Shown here one piece after another: positions 1 to 11,434 of a stretch of 64,000 nt of DNA (its first letter is position 1; each line of letters opens with the position of its first letter). A model generated the notes under the pieces. That model saw only the letters and a list, made by a program, of their open reading frames with translations. It did not search any database and had not been told where the DNA came from. The position numbers and the translations under genes are program-made. Where the stretch lies: contig NC_073354.2 of NCBI RefSeq assembly GCF_027580225.2, positions 10,144,001 to 10,208,000 on the forward strand, given 5' to 3'. The DNA comes from Misgurnus anguillicaudatus. Taxonomy: Eukaryota; Chordata; Actinopteri; Cypriniformes; Cobitidae.

Positions 1-48
1 ATGCTATAACATTTGGTAAATATTGAAGAAAGACTCATCATTTACTTA

Positions 49-270
49 CTTTTATGTCCTTCCTCCCAACCTTTATGCTCTTTCTTCAGAGGAACACAAA
101 AGAAGATATTTTGAAAAATGTTGTTTACCAGACATGTTTAGTTCCTTGACTTTCATTGGTTTGTTGACTCCCATCAACAAAGCTGTTTGGTAACAAACAT
201 TCTTCAAAATATCTTCTTTTGTTTTCCACTAAAGAAAGTGCATACAGGTTAGGAAGGACATAAGGGCTTT
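49..270. repeat. Foldback MITE fragment
   Basis: The two halves of this block are imperfect reverse complements. The sequence around 85-115 (ACAAAAGAAGATATTTTGAA) returns inverted around 205-225, and the outer arms TGTCCTTCCT/AGGAAGGACA also pair. This matches a very common fish foldback repeat. No clear target-site duplication was found, so the outer limits are approximate. The 62-codon minus-strand frame here is a by-product of the palindrome. Confidence 0.6.
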
Positions 271-1676
271 TATATATGATTTTAGATTTCAGGAAGTGGC
301 AAAGTCTTGTCATCTATTAGCAACTGCTGGTCCTTTGTGGTAATTACAGTGGGCCTGAGCAATATGAGGATATTATCGTATAGCAACATTTAGGAATGGC
401 ACTATTTAAAAAAAAAAGTGGAGTGTCCCTCTCTTACACATCAAATTATCTAATTAATTCTTTTTTTTATGTAAAGATTTATTGTGAGGATCAGCCCCGA
501 CAACAGCAAGTGCTCCTCTAACTTCCAGGTGAGCAAAAGAAGTGGGAAGATGGTGCAAAGGAAGAACTCTGGCCTGAACCATCATGTATATATCCACCTT
601 TATTAAGGACTTTATGAATTAAGCAAAACTATTATGCAACTAAAGCAAATACATTCTACTCAACTCACCAGAGGTTTGTGAAGTTCTTTTTTTTCTTAAA
701 GGTTTCTTTTAGTTAATTTGTCCATGCACTGATTTATAATATTGTAATATGAAACTCCAGTGTATACATGTTACTACTGTTTCTTCTAAAATCAAAATAA
801 TTCTATGCAGGATAGGTTTTTTTACGTTTTTTTGTTTTTTTTTTAATTATTCTTATAGACGGTTTCATCGGACGCACATGACACACACGTCTGGATCCGA
901 TCCTTACTTCCGGTTTCGCTTTTTTAATGGTCTGACTAGTTGCTAAACTGATCTCTTGAACAAAAGCCTCGTTGAAAATAACAAATGTTTTGGTTTCCGA
1001 GCTAAACTATGTGTTGTTTTTTTGCTTGTTATATAAATAAAATGCGTTTAAAGAACTTTGTTGTTTTTTATTCTTAGTGGAGTTTATCGGAAGTTCATGC
1101 GGACCGCGACAGCCGCTTGTTTATGATGTTACTGCTGAAACCATCTATAGTTATAACTGAATTTGTACTAGTATTATTTGATAATACTGTGAAATGAAAC
1201 AGTGAGTAAATGTTACATTGGCTTTGAAAAAGCTGTTGCTGCAAGAAATTACAATTTACTCAGAATAATATTTTGAATGTATAAGTTTTTGACATTGCTT
1301 ATGACTGCATTTGAATGTATTGTTCATGAATTGATGCTGTGATATGTGTGTGTAAATGTTTTGTATTTTACTCAGGAAAGTATTTTGTATTTGAACATTG
1401 TTATTATGACTGAGTTAGTTCATGACTTGATTTAAAATTCTGTAATATGATATCTATGAGTAAATGTTATTGCAGGTTTAAGAAAAACAGTTTGTGATGC
1501 AAGCTGAAAGTTCAGTGTGCAAAAAATATGAAAATCTGATTTCATGTATTTGAAAAACTAAAAGAAATTTTAAAAACATGTTGTCATTGCTTATTTTTGT
1601 TATTTACTTAGAGCTGTTTTAACACCTCCATTTAAATTTTGTGCAGTTTTGTAGTAAATAGAAATGGGAAAATGAA
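271..1676. other. AT-rich stretch, no gene seen
   Basis: Long T and A runs and short frames only. The 65-codon plus-strand frame at 749-946 has biased, repetitive composition and no recognisable domain. I see no supported gene, RNA gene or element end. Confidence 0.5.
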
Positions 1677-1810
1677 TCACAGGAAATTTTACGGTAAAAT
1701 ACACATTGTAATATATACATTGTAGTATAAAATTGTTGTATATTTTACAGTAGAAAATATAAAATACTGTAAATACAGATACAGCATGTTAAACAATACT
1801 GTAAAATGTA

Positions 1811-1970
1811 TACAGTATTTTAAATAGTACTGTAAATTTGTATACAGTATTTTAAATAGTACTGTAAAACAATATACAGTATTTTAAATAGTACTGTAAA
1901 AATGCATACAGTACTTTAAATAGTACTGTAAAATTGTATACAGTATTTTTACTGTATGTTAATTTACAGT
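1811..1970. repeat. 32-bp tandem repeat, about five copies
   Basis: Units built on TACAGTATTTTAAATAGTAC start at 1811, 1843, 1875, 1907 and 1939, a regular 32-bp period. Each unit contains short palindromic TACAGTA/TACTGTA motifs. The array lies in a larger ACAGTAAA-rich region (1677-2033) whose right end (TTTTTTACAGTGTA) resembles the end of a fish MITE; a matching left end is not clear. Confidence 0.75.
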
Positions 1971-2033
1971 AAGTTGCTGGCAACCAGCTGCCAGTAAGTT
2001 ACTGTAAATTCTACAGGAAATTTTTTACAGTGT

Positions 2034-2994
2034 AGGCTGCGGAAATATAGTGGGTTCACTTCAATCCACACCACAGACGTTCTTGGTTTGCTTCTTATTT
2101 ATTAAATCGAGGCAATTGTTTGATCAAACATTGATTAATATTAAGATACAATTTATACAAAACGAAATTCACTTTAAAGAAAGTCTTTCTACAAAACAAA
2201 CCTCGCAAAATCGCTTGCCCGACGTCCATTACGGGCTATGGCGAATTCCTGTCGGGCTAAAAAAAAATTATGCGCCTTGGCCGTCGGGCGGAGGAAAAAA
2301 TATTGTAATGTGTTTGCATTCTCTCAGATTTAGTTAGGTAATTATGTTGTATGTAATTCGGCGTCATCTCGTTAGCCATTACTATCCTCACTAACAAGTG
2401 AAACTGTCAGGAAATGAAGTGAAAGCATTAAATCCATTATTCCTTTCGTTCACGTCTGATATGCGCGCTCCTCGGCTCCGCTCTTCACGAGTAGGCTTTC
2501 TCTTGTGCTCATCAAAAAGTATATTAAATGTTTATTTATTTGTCATTTCGTTTAACCCCAGAGTCTAACATTATTCTAGCAATTCCCTTTTTCTTTCTTT
2601 ATTTAGTAAGTTAACTTAAATATGTGAGAACGAAAATATATTTTTAGTGATTTGCATGAAGAGAATATGATGTTAGAAGCTTCATTTTAAGCATTTAGTA
2701 GCCGTATTTATTTAAACACTTTAATAGGTTTTTTAAAAAAGTATAAGGTTTTTTTGGGTTCATTTATATTTCCTGTCACTGTGTGCAGGTTCTTTTTTGT
2801 AGGCAATGAGAGCCCAATATTTTTTTTACCAAAAAGGCTTAATAAATGTCACGTTGCATTACAGTTTAAAGTATCAATAATGTCAAAAATGTGACGTGCA
2901 GTTCGGGTGTGTGTGTATGCTGTTTAAATAAGTGTTCTGAAGTTTTGACGAATTTTATAGACTTGTTATAGTTTCTTATTCAAAAGTGACACCC
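2034..2994. other. Unassigned stretch, no gene seen
   Basis: Contains one 95-codon plus-strand frame (2050-2337) of low-complexity, basic composition without a recognisable domain. The rest is AT-rich. I see no element ends. Confidence 0.4.
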
Positions 2995-3060
2995 ATAGAT
3001 TCAGGCCCACACGGACTTAATCCATGCCCACCCATATGTCACGTTCTGCATCCGCCACTG
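2995..3060. mobile_element. hAT right-end fragment
   Basis: The end reads ...CATCCGCCACTG. Its reverse complement begins CAGTGGCGGATG, the terminal pattern of a hAT group common in fish. No left partner or 8-bp target duplication was found, so this is probably a truncated remnant. Confidence 0.35.
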
Positions 3061-3061
3061 C

Positions 3062-3345
3062 TGTTAAACACAGTTATTCACTTATATCCTTCATGGAAAC
3101 TTTCAGTAAGCCTGCACTGCTGTATCTTTTAAGTGTGTGCTGTAATATGATTCCATGTTTACATGCTTATTTACAAACGAGTACGCGTGACCTCCCATAA
3201 TGGCGGATATCTGTTACATGTTGTACAGTGTTAAGACACAGTTATTCACTTTCGTATCTGTCATGGCAACTTTGAGTAAATGCTGCACTGCGGGATTTGC
3301 TGTAAAATGATTCCATATTGTTTACATGCAAGGTAATTCCATACA
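3062..3345. repeat. Direct duplication, period about 167 bp
   Basis: The block starting TGTTAA.ACACAGTTATTCAC at 3062 is repeated at 3229. The shared segments include CTGCACTGC, GCTGTAA.ATGATTCCAT and GTTTACATGC. Two diverged copies lie head to tail. No coding frame spans them. Confidence 0.65.
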
Positions 3346-4418
3346 TTGCGCTTTACACGCGACACCATTTTTATGAGCGCTGCGTTACATGGCGACGCAA
3401 GCTTGTGCACATGCGATGTGTTTTAAAAGTTCATACGCGCTTACAGAAACACGTTTAAAACAGAAGCTAGACGATAAGGGGATGGGCATCTAAAAACAGT
3501 CATCTGAAAACAGCTTTTTATATTAATTGCTGCAGATGTTTATCTGAGATTAGGTTTATGTACAAGATAGTATATGAATGTTACTTATATAACTGATGGG
3601 TAAATATCACTGATACTAAGTAAGGGTATTTCTGTGGACAATTTATGCTAACAGCTGTTTATAACTCTCTTAGAGGTCTGCATCTCTCTCATCAGTACAA
3701 AACTATGAAGTGGAAAAACCCTTTTTGGACATAAAGTTATATGGTAACATGAGCCACATGAAGTTTACAGCTCTGTTGTGTATCAGTTTCTTAGTTTATA
3801 CATAGTTTTTGAATGGGGTTTGTTTCCAAATAAACTTAAAATGTCCTACTGACCATCTATTTTGATTATATTGTTAACTTAATAAACCTCAAACAAACAT
3901 GTATACATTTGTCCTCACATTCTTTACTGTAGTTCATTCTCACATTCCTGCCTCATTATGCAGCTCATTATGCGAGCCTTTGTTTGCTTGCTGTCAATCA
4001 ATCCTTCTCGCATATGGCCCCTCTAAACAAAAAGTGTCTTACAATTTCTAAATCAATACATTGTTTTATGTGAATAAGTAGGCATGTGATTGTCACATCA
4101 TTGTAAAGAAAAAACTCTAGACTACTAGATTCTGTTTAGGAAAGTCTTGTTAAAACATGTTTAGTATGGGTTTTGTGGACTTATATCAGTGACTTAAAAA
4201 TTTTGCTTTTTTAAAAACCACGCATAAACATTTTTCTCTCAAAAATACAAACATGTACATACATGTAGCTCATATAATTTTTTAGCCCAGTTTGTGCTGA
4301 ACGCGGTGGTATGAGACACTTGCCATTATTATGTTTTAAAGCAACTGAAAAAAGACCAAATGTAAGAGCATGTCAGAACCTCTGAGAGTGTCCCAAAATG
4401 GTCGGACCCCAGAGGGTT
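3346..4418. other. AT-rich stretch, no gene seen
   Basis: No element ends, conserved coding pattern or RNA gene recognised here. Confidence 0.4.
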
Positions 4419-4485
4419 AAACGTGCAGACTGGGACAATGCAAAGATCAAAGAGGCTTGTGTTTGTAGTGCTCACTTTATTTGAG
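4419..4485 (+). pseudogene. THAP-domain-like exon remnant
   Basis: In the frame starting with CGT at 4422 the translation contains W-D-N-A-K, then C-V-C-S-A-H-F. This resembles the central THAP pattern in which a tryptophan precedes C-S-x-H-F. The segment is followed at 4486 by a consensus splice donor (GAG|GTAAGT), as at a THAP exon end. A TGA occurs just before the donor, so the copy is probably dead. THAP domains bind DNA with a C2CH zinc finger and occur in P-element-like transposases and host factors. Only this stretch is recognisable. It could be chance similarity, because just about 20 codons support it. Confidence 0.35.
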
Positions 4486-5560
4486 GTAAGTCATCATTTT
4501 TCAGCCCTGTTAGATTAAACTAGAAAGCCTAAATTGTATGAAGAGTTTGACCCCATGCTGCGCGTGCACCCAATAGTCATTCAATGTTTACAAACCTTGA
4601 AGGGGTCTATAAAACTGCAAGAAACAAAATAAGCCCCTTAGGCTTGCTGCATGTTTGTGTGTTCATGGCTTTAAATAAGTACCAAATGGCACAAATCTGC
4701 TTAACAAAAACAAGCAGGTTTTAATTTACGTATGTGTCTGCTTCATAAAAAATTGGCATCAAATCAGAGTAAAACCAAACGACTCTAGTGGATATTCTAT
4801 CAAAAGATGCAGCAATATGTACCTGAAACATCATATTTTAGGTTATGAAGAAATGTAGGCAGTGGGTCATTTGGTGAGTGAGGCTGGATTGGAATTTCTT
4901 CCGATGAACGCCCTCTATTCAGTTCCACTGGCCTCTATCTGTTTTTAGCTCAAGAATGTGTCTTGTGGGCTCTTAAAATATCTGTGCCCAGGCCATCTCA
5001 ATGCCATAATCTATCATAATCTATCACAATCTATCACTGGTAAAAAAAAAAACAGGTTAAAAATGGCAACCAACAGACAACTGTTTTGTGGGTGTTGTTG
5101 ACTAGCTTTCAAAGTTGTTCTCTTATAATAATTATTCTGATGTTTATTTTGCAGCTGTCATTTCCCTTCTAGATTCTATAGCAAACTAAAAAAAAGACAC
5201 ATTAAATACGTAAAATTACTGTAATGTAACATTCAACGTTATAGCTACATATTGTCACAGCTACACCAGGCTCTCACACCATTCAACGTTCCCAGTCACC
5301 GGACTTCTAATCACACACCTGATTTCCATTATGTGTACCTCATTATGCTGAGCACAATAGCACTCATTTCACACCGTCACAGCCTGGTCTCCCTTATGGA
5401 TACAGAGTCGACTAAATCTCCTCAATCTCCATTATTCCATTATACCTACAATTCACCAGCTCTTGAAATCACCTTTATATTCTCCTCTCACGAACTCTCT
5501 CCAAGGAACCTGGTAAAAGAAAACTGATATAATTTCTCTCCACTATGTCATTAAGGACCT
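4486..5560. other. Unassigned stretch, no gene seen
   Basis: Includes three near-identical ATCTATCA repeats around 5009-5036. The 91-codon frame at 5252-5527 is Ser/Thr/His-rich with no domain I recognise. Confidence 0.4.
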
Positions 5561-6160
5561 TTAAAGGGGCCATGGCATGAAAATCTGACTTTTTCCATGT
5601 TTAAGTGCTATGATTGGGTCCCCAGTGCTTCTATCAACCTAGAAAATGTGAAAAAGATCAACCCAGTAACTTAGTTTTGGTAAACCATTCTCTAGAAGCA
5701 AATGAAAAAATAGGTCGTGAAATTTGGCTCTCCTTATGATGTCATAAGGAGCTCTTATTATAATAATAACACCCCTTAACCCTGTAAGACCCAAATATAG
5801 AAATAAACTTTGAATGTAGGACAGGTGGACAAGTTTTGGTTTTGGAGCTGGACCATAAAACAATAAAAAACACATTCTGTGTCTATTTTTGAGAGACGTG
5901 TTGTCTCTCTCCACAGGGGTCACGGATACACAGGAACTGATCTGTATTTCACCCCCTCTCTCTTCTCCTTTAAGGTTTTGGTTACTGGAAATATACTAAA
6001 CACATGTAACATTGGATATATCATATGTTGTGATGCTACAAAGGTTTCATCTTCATGTTTGGTGTTGTTTTGAAGGTCATGGTGCGATGGTTAAAAAGGT
6101 CTAATTTCTATAATGCTAAGAGAAAGTATATCAAAGTTTAAAACTTAAGACATAATCTGT

Positions 6161-7370
6161 ACTCCTGTGATGGGTGTCAACTCATGAGGAGATCTAGATT
6201 ACAGATGGTTAACAGTCCCATTTGGTGCTCCTTCAGGTCACGAGAACCGACCAACCAAATCCTGTTTTGAGATTTTATTATTCTTTGTCTCATTCTGTGT
6301 ATATAAGGTGGCTTGGCAAGAGACTCTGGGAAGTATTCTTTAGCAAGAATCTTCCCCACACTTTGGGTGTGTGTATTCAGACATTATGGAAGTATTCTTT
6401 AGCAAGAATCTTCCCCACACTTTGGGTGTGTGTATTCAGACATTATGAAAGTATTCTTTAGCAAGAATCTTCCCCACACTTTGGGTGTGTGTATTCAGAC
6501 ATTATGGAAGCATTCTTTAGCAAGAATCTTTCTGAACCATTTTGGGTATATTATATTCATGATGGAAGTACTCTGTAGCCAGAGTGTCTATTGCCAGGTA
6601 TGACTTTGTAACTTTTGCAACTGTTGATCATTTTAATTAATTGGACTTGAATCAAATTCTGTATGATATTGTTTAATTTATGTTTGAAGCTGAAACCTGC
6701 CTGGTATAATAAATTGTTACATTTGATTCATCTGAATTATTCAGAAATTGTATTGATTTATTTGAATTCTTTCAGAAATTGTTATGATCAGTAGATTAGA
6801 AGGAGTCTGGTATTACCACAAGATTATCGTGTCAGGATATTATCACACTGAGGTTTTGATGTTCGAATGGAGCATGGGGCACATTCATTAAAACTCTCAG
6901 ATTTATGTTTATCACCTGCCTTAGCAAGTTGCATGAGTGCTAAACTAAAGTAACTATTTTTATGATCGGAGCAAGCATGGAGCGGCCAGACATAAAAATA
7001 TTAGTTTACCCGGTAACCTCTGACTAAGATCAGACTGACAATTTTGTGTCCGTGAGATGTACGCAAACGGCCGGCGTATGCTCTGTGCGATACCGGGTCC
7101 CTAATGAACGAATAACTAAGACTATGGGAATTAATAAATAATCAAACATCTAAATTATGATCAACAGATAATTGGAATAATGCACTAAATTCTTAGTATA
7201 TTAAATTGGAGTCAGATTATAATTTAAACACAGAGATCAAAGAAATGAGTTTAATCATGATTATGGAATTATTCTTCTAGAAGCGCTGAGGAAGGAACGA
7301 ACACGAGTCCCCTTCACCCACTCCACTTGTATCTGTCGTTGGGCTTGTGGGTGGTACCTTACATTGAAAA
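6161..7370 (+). mobile_element. Possible solo LTR or LTR-like block
   Basis: This block differs in style from its surroundings. It has a TATATAAGG box at about 6300, the 59-bp tandem repeat just downstream, an AATAAA signal at about 6707, and a right part ending GGTACCTTACA. That arrangement could be a retroviral-type LTR (promoter, R region, polyadenylation signal). I could not find TG/CA ends with a clean target duplication, so boundaries and class are uncertain. Confidence 0.25.
6331..6566. repeat. 59-bp tandem repeat, four copies plus a diverged fifth
   Basis: Units starting AAG(T/C)ATTCTTTAGC begin at 6331, 6390, 6449 and 6508, exactly 59 bp apart; a decayed fifth unit begins near 6567. 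Each unit holds two small palindromes: ATTCTT-TAGC-AAGAAT and CACAC-TTTGG-GTGTG. The first three units are nearly identical, so the expansion is recent relative to the surroundings. The array lies about 25 bp downstream of a TATA-like box. Confidence 0.85.
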
Positions 7371-7607
7371 AAATATTTAATCTTTTATATGTTGTTGTAG
7401 GAGTCCTCTAATACAAAAATTATTGGGTGTTTACATTTTTGACATTTTGGTAAGTTTTTATGGAAATGTTGTAATATTACAGCATTGGGCCTTTGGTGTA
7501 GTCATGGCTGGGAGAATTCTGAAATAAAAAAAACACTGATTATTTCAATGCTTATAAATCTTGATGCAAATCATTTCTACATTTCAAAGGATTCAAACAT
7601 TCTACAG

Positions 7608-10213
7608 CAGGGGTCTTCAACGTTTTTTGGGGCAAGGACCCCTTAAGTGATAAAGACACAGAGCGGGGACCCCCGACATAAAATTAGCGAAACAGAGATG
7701 AATATTAAACATTACAGATAATAGAAGCAAACCGTATAATGACAGTACACTAGCACTATAAGCATATTTTTATTGTTCTGCACATGCATATTTTTTTATA
7801 TCAGCTGCATTATATTGTTATGTAGAGTTGTGCATTAAAACAAGATGTTATAAACAATTTTGAAACCTTGAACATTGAAACCATTTGATTAATTATTTTA
7901 ATGGATTTGCAGACTAACATTGCCTATTAAATGTTACTGTTAGATGTAGCCTACAATAAACATTCAACTGAAGTTTGTTAAGACTTCTTTAATGAGATGA
8001 CTGACCCTGGTGAACGGCACAAAGTCTGTCTATTCTTGGTGAGATGGAGGTTAGGCAGAGCATCATATCAGACTCGGGCTGCAGTTTTGAACGGTATTTA
8101 CTTTTCAGATAGGAAAGGGAGGAAAATGCACTTTCGCAAAGATATGTTGTTGCAAAAGGCAAAAGGCTCATCATGGCTTTTTTTGCCAACTGGGGAAAAG
8201 TTTTCTGACAAAAGATCCAGAACTGCGTGAGAGGTCTTGTTTCGTACATGTGTTTGTGTGTACTGTCCGTGCTTAAATCGATCAGCTGATCCTCCTCGGT
8301 CACTGTCAAGTTCGATCCATTCGATGCATTATCCTTAAATGGAAACTGTATCCATGTCTTGTCTCGCCGCCAGGATTCAGCTTCAGAAAAGTACTTTCCA
8401 AATTGCCTCTCGAGCGCCTCTAAATGTCCAATAATTAAACGCGTCACTTGAGGCGAAAGGTCCGCAGAATCACCCAGTTCGTCCACTGATGGAAACATGG
8501 AAAAAGTTCCCTCTCTGACTCGGTCTCTCCATCTTTTTATTTTTTTCTGTAAACTATCCATCTTGTCATAAAGCTGAATGGCGTGGGTATTGCAGCCCTG
8601 CATAGATTTGTTAAGTCTGTTCAGCTCAGAGAAAACATCTGCAAGATATGCCAATTGAGTGAGCCATGTTTTGTCATTGAATTTTGCAGCCAGATCTGTG
8701 CAATGCTGACGTAAAAACTCGTGAATACTTGCGCGTAACTCAAATACGCGCGACAATACTGATCCACGAGAAAGCCAGCGGACATCGGAATGATAAAGTA
8801 GCGTTGTGTGTTCTTCCCCCGCTGCCTCACATAAAGCAGCAAATAGCCGCGTTTGCAAAGCACTTCTTTTAATAAAATTAACTGCCTTCACAACAGATTC
8901 CATAACGTCGGCAAATTCAACACTCAGTTCTTTTGCAACCAGAGACTCTCTGTGCAGCATGCAATGAGTCCAAAGCACATCTGGAACAACTTGTCTGACA
9001 AGCGCTATTAGTCCAGATTTTAATCCGGCCATGGATCTTGCACCATCAGTACACAGCGCTATACATTTTGCCCAGGGAATGTCATTTTCTCTGAAAAACT
9101 CATCAATTGCTTTAAAAATTTCAGAACTTGTGGTGCGTTCAGGCAACGGTTTACAAAACAAAAATTCTTCCTGCATTTCATTTTGGTCTGCAAAACGAAC
9201 AAATGCCAAAAGCTGTGCATCCTTTGAAATGTCTGTAGTCTCATCCAGCTGTAATGCAAAGGCCTCTGCCATCTTCAGCTTCTCCATTAGTTGCGCTCTC
9301 ACATCAGATGCCATTTCATCAACGCGCCGAGCGATGGTTGTATCCGACAACGGAATGGTTTTCAGTTTATTTCCACAGTCGTCGTTGCCGAAAATTGTGT
9401 TGCACATATCAATGGCTGCAGGCAATATCAGATCTTCTGCGACTGTATATGGTTTTTTACTCTGAGCAATCCTAAGAGCAACTTTATAAGAGGCTTTCAA
9501 CGCAAGCTCACCAATTTTAGCTGATTTTTTCATTATTGTCTGCTGGCCTCTTAAAGTTCTGAGGCTAGCCTGAAAGTATTCCAGTGGTTTGTCGCGCAGG
9601 TGCCCGTGGTTTGTCTCCAAACGCCGCTGCAGCTTTGATGGCTTCATACATTCGTTTGACAGTACATCTGAGCAAATAACACACATCGGCAACTCAATTC
9701 CATCTGTGTCCTTATAAGTAAATCCAAACTTTAAATATGTGTCTGAATACTTCCGTAACTTATCTCGTTTACGTTTGGCTGGAGCTGCGTCTGCAGTTGA
9801 TTTATTGCCTTGCACATCTGGATTTGCACCAGTAGTTTTTGAAGAGGTGGATGAGCCGTGTGGTCGATCTTTATATACTACAAAACGATCCATTTTTTAT
9901 TTTAATTGAATTATTAGACAGTAGTACATTGTTTGCAACGGCGCTCATATTATGCTGTAACGATCACACAATTTCAGACAACCACGTGACTGCACGCGAT
10001 AACGTGTGGATGCATGGGATTAAAGCTGTTAATTTAATAATTACTTTAAATATTACATATTTTTAATTTAAATTTTTTTTTTGATTTTGTGATGTTTTTA
10101 GTAGATCTGTCTTAAATTAATATTTTATGATTAGCCACGTATTAATTGGCGGACCCCCTGCAGTTCCGCCACGGACCCCCTGGGGGCCGCGGACCCCCGG
10201 TTGAAGACCCATG
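7608..10213 (-). mobile_element. Complete hAT-Buster-type transposon
   Basis: Terminal inverted repeats are CAGGGGTCTTCAAC (left) and CATGGGTCTTCAAC (right, reverse-complemented). The element is bounded by identical 8-bp duplications TTCTACAG at 7600-7607 and 10214-10221. An 8-bp duplication is diagnostic of hAT, and central TA at positions 4-5 fits the nnnTAnnn preference described for the Buster branch. Total length is 2606 bp. A single 634-codon minus-strand transposase fills most of it. It is nested in the 5.2-kb piggyBac-like element and is therefore younger than it. Confidence 0.93.
7989..9893 (-). CDS. hAT (Buster/ZBED5-like) transposase, 634 aa
   Basis: Single-exon ORF from ATG at 9893 to TAA at 7989, with no frameshift or internal stop. 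A basic N-terminus precedes a BED-type zinc finger at about residues 50-108: C71 and C74 are present and H96 is present, but the expected first histidine is arginine (R91). The RNase-H-like core shows D217 (LQLDETTD), D283 (CTDGARS), the hAT C-x-x-H motif at 311-314 (CMLH), W373 in VRWLSRG and the C-terminal glutamate E587 in LCESAFSSL, with the dimerisation region around it. Family role: cut-and-paste transposition in the nucleus, binding the element ends through the BED finger. Length is normal for this group, whose domesticated relatives include ZBED5 and FAM200. The start is the first ATG and lies 320 bp inside the terminal repeat, which is typical. The domain set suggests a recently active copy, but the altered finger may impair DNA binding. 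Confidence 0.93.
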   Translation of the reverse strand: MDRFVVYKDRPHGSSTSSKTTGANPDVQGNKSTADAAPAKRKRDKLRKYSDTYLKFGFTYKDTDGIELPMCVICSDVLSNECMKPSKLQRRLETNHGHLRDKPLEYFQASLRTLRGQQTIMKKSAKIGELALKASYKVALRIAQSKKPYTVAEDLILPAAIDMCNTIFGNDDCGNKLKTIPLSDTTIARRVDEMASDVRAQLMEKLKMAEAFALQLDETTDISKDAQLLAFVRFADQNEMQEEFLFCKPLPERTTSSEIFKAIDEFFRENDIPWAKCIALCTDGARSMAGLKSGLIALVRQVVPDVLWTHCMLHRESLVAKELSVEFADVMESVVKAVNFIKRSALQTRLFAALCEAAGEEHTTLLYHSDVRWLSRGSVLSRVFELRASIHEFLRQHCTDLAAKFNDKTWLTQLAYLADVFSELNRLNKSMQGCNTHAIQLYDKMDSLQKKIKRWRDRVREGTFSMFPSVDELGDSADLSPQVTRLIIGHLEALERQFGKYFSEAESWRRDKTWIQFPFKDNASNGSNLTVTEEDQLIDLSTDSTHKHMYETRPLTQFWIFCQKTFPQLAKKAMMSLLPFATTYLCESAFSSLSYLKSKYRSKLQPESDMMLCLTSISPRIDRLCAVHQGQSSH

Positions 10214-11062
10214 TTCTACAGAATTCACCAATACTGTCTAGGAAGCTTTTTGTCCTCTATTTATAATGCTAATATCACCTATACCCCCCACCCCACATTC
10301 CAAAACATTATCACCTGACCGTCATGCAGAAAACAGATATTTGAGCAAACAAAGCTCAGACAAGATAACAGGACCAGCTAAGAATATTTTATAAACAATA
10401 AGATACAAATAGTTTCAAATATTGGCGCATAAATACTTTCAAATTCTCAAATAAATTATCGATTTCCTATAAACTTATTTAATAATCTTAAAACGTTGAT
10501 TAAAACTCAAAATAGACATTTAACATCAATATTATATTTTGTTGCTACAAAAAATGATTAAAAAAGTAAATTTTTAACAGTTTAGAAGAACAGCAAATTC
10601 ATGTAATGTGCAAGGTGCACAGGTACCTTTTGTTACCTTCAGACCCAACGTTGTAAAACAACATTGACATAACAAGCTTAAAATCGTATATAATCAAAAC
10701 ATTCAGCTGTATCTTAAAATCTGCATGATCTAAACATAACTAATAACAGAAAAAAACATTTCAGGCATTTTACTTATGTGATTGTTGATTTATTTAGTCC
10801 AGTAAAAAAGGTTATGTTCCTCAAGGCAGTTTTGCAGGTTTTGTAAGTTCACAGCCAGGAAAGCAAACCTATTAACAAAGTCTACCATTCAAAATTATTG
10901 CACGGTCAAACATTAGGACTTTTTAAGTTGTGTAAATGTGGTTCTAAAGAGAAAAAGACATGTACATGTATACTTTATTAGATTTTAAACTGATGTTGTA
11001 ATATTGCAACCGAGGGTTTTACAGGGTTAATCTGCACTATCCAACCACAGCACTGCCATTTA

Positions 11063-11424
11063 GGGGTTGTGCACACCAAAACGCCAAATGCCAGTTGTTT
11101 TTCAGCTGAGTTCCAGCTTTTTTCAGCTAAGCGCTTTGGTAGCTCTGATACGTCAGCTGTGAGACGGTTGGTTGCTGTGATACTTGTCCCGCCCCTCCTC
11201 CACTGTGATTGGACGGCTGCGTGACGAGCGGAGCTTTTCATCCAAAGTTGAAAATTTTTCAACTCTCGGCGCTCAGCGCTGAGCATGGAAAAACCACCGG
11301 GCGCGAGTTTTAGCACGGAAGAAAACCGCTAGCTGCTGGCTTATTTGAAAAACGCAGAGCTTTCATTGGAAACAATTGAAAACATGCGCGGCGGCGGGCG
11401 TAAAATTTTGGTGTGCACAACCTC
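11063..11424. mobile_element. Harbinger-like MITE
   Basis: Ends are GGGGTTGTGCACACC and, reverse-complemented from the right, GAGGTTGTGCACACC. The flanks are a 3-bp duplication TTA (11060-11062 and 11425-11427). Removal restores the sequence CATTTAGTGCAGAG of the host MITE. A 3-bp TTA duplication fits PIF/Harbinger. No coding capacity. A diverged relative lies at 22855-23160. Confidence 0.78.
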
Positions 11425-11434
11425 TTAGTGCAGA

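Larger units (their letters stand above)
5780..11026. mobile_element. piggyBac-like element, non-autonomous, 5.2 kb
   Basis: Ends are CCCTGTAAGACCC on the left and, reverse-complemented, CCCTGTAAAACCC on the right (12 of 13 identical). Both flanks are TTAA (5776-5779 and 11027-11030). Removing the element rejoins the surrounding MITE exactly at CCCCTTAATCTG, as in its intact copies. TTAA duplications and CCC ends fit piggyBac. No piggyBac transposase frame is visible. The contents are unassigned DNA, an LTR-like block (6161-7370) and a complete hAT-Buster (7608-10213). Confidence 0.8.

Noticed and set aside
6161..7370. Confident solo LTR call
   Set aside because: TATA and polyadenylation signals are present, but TG/CA ends with a matching target duplication could not be found; kept only at low confidence.
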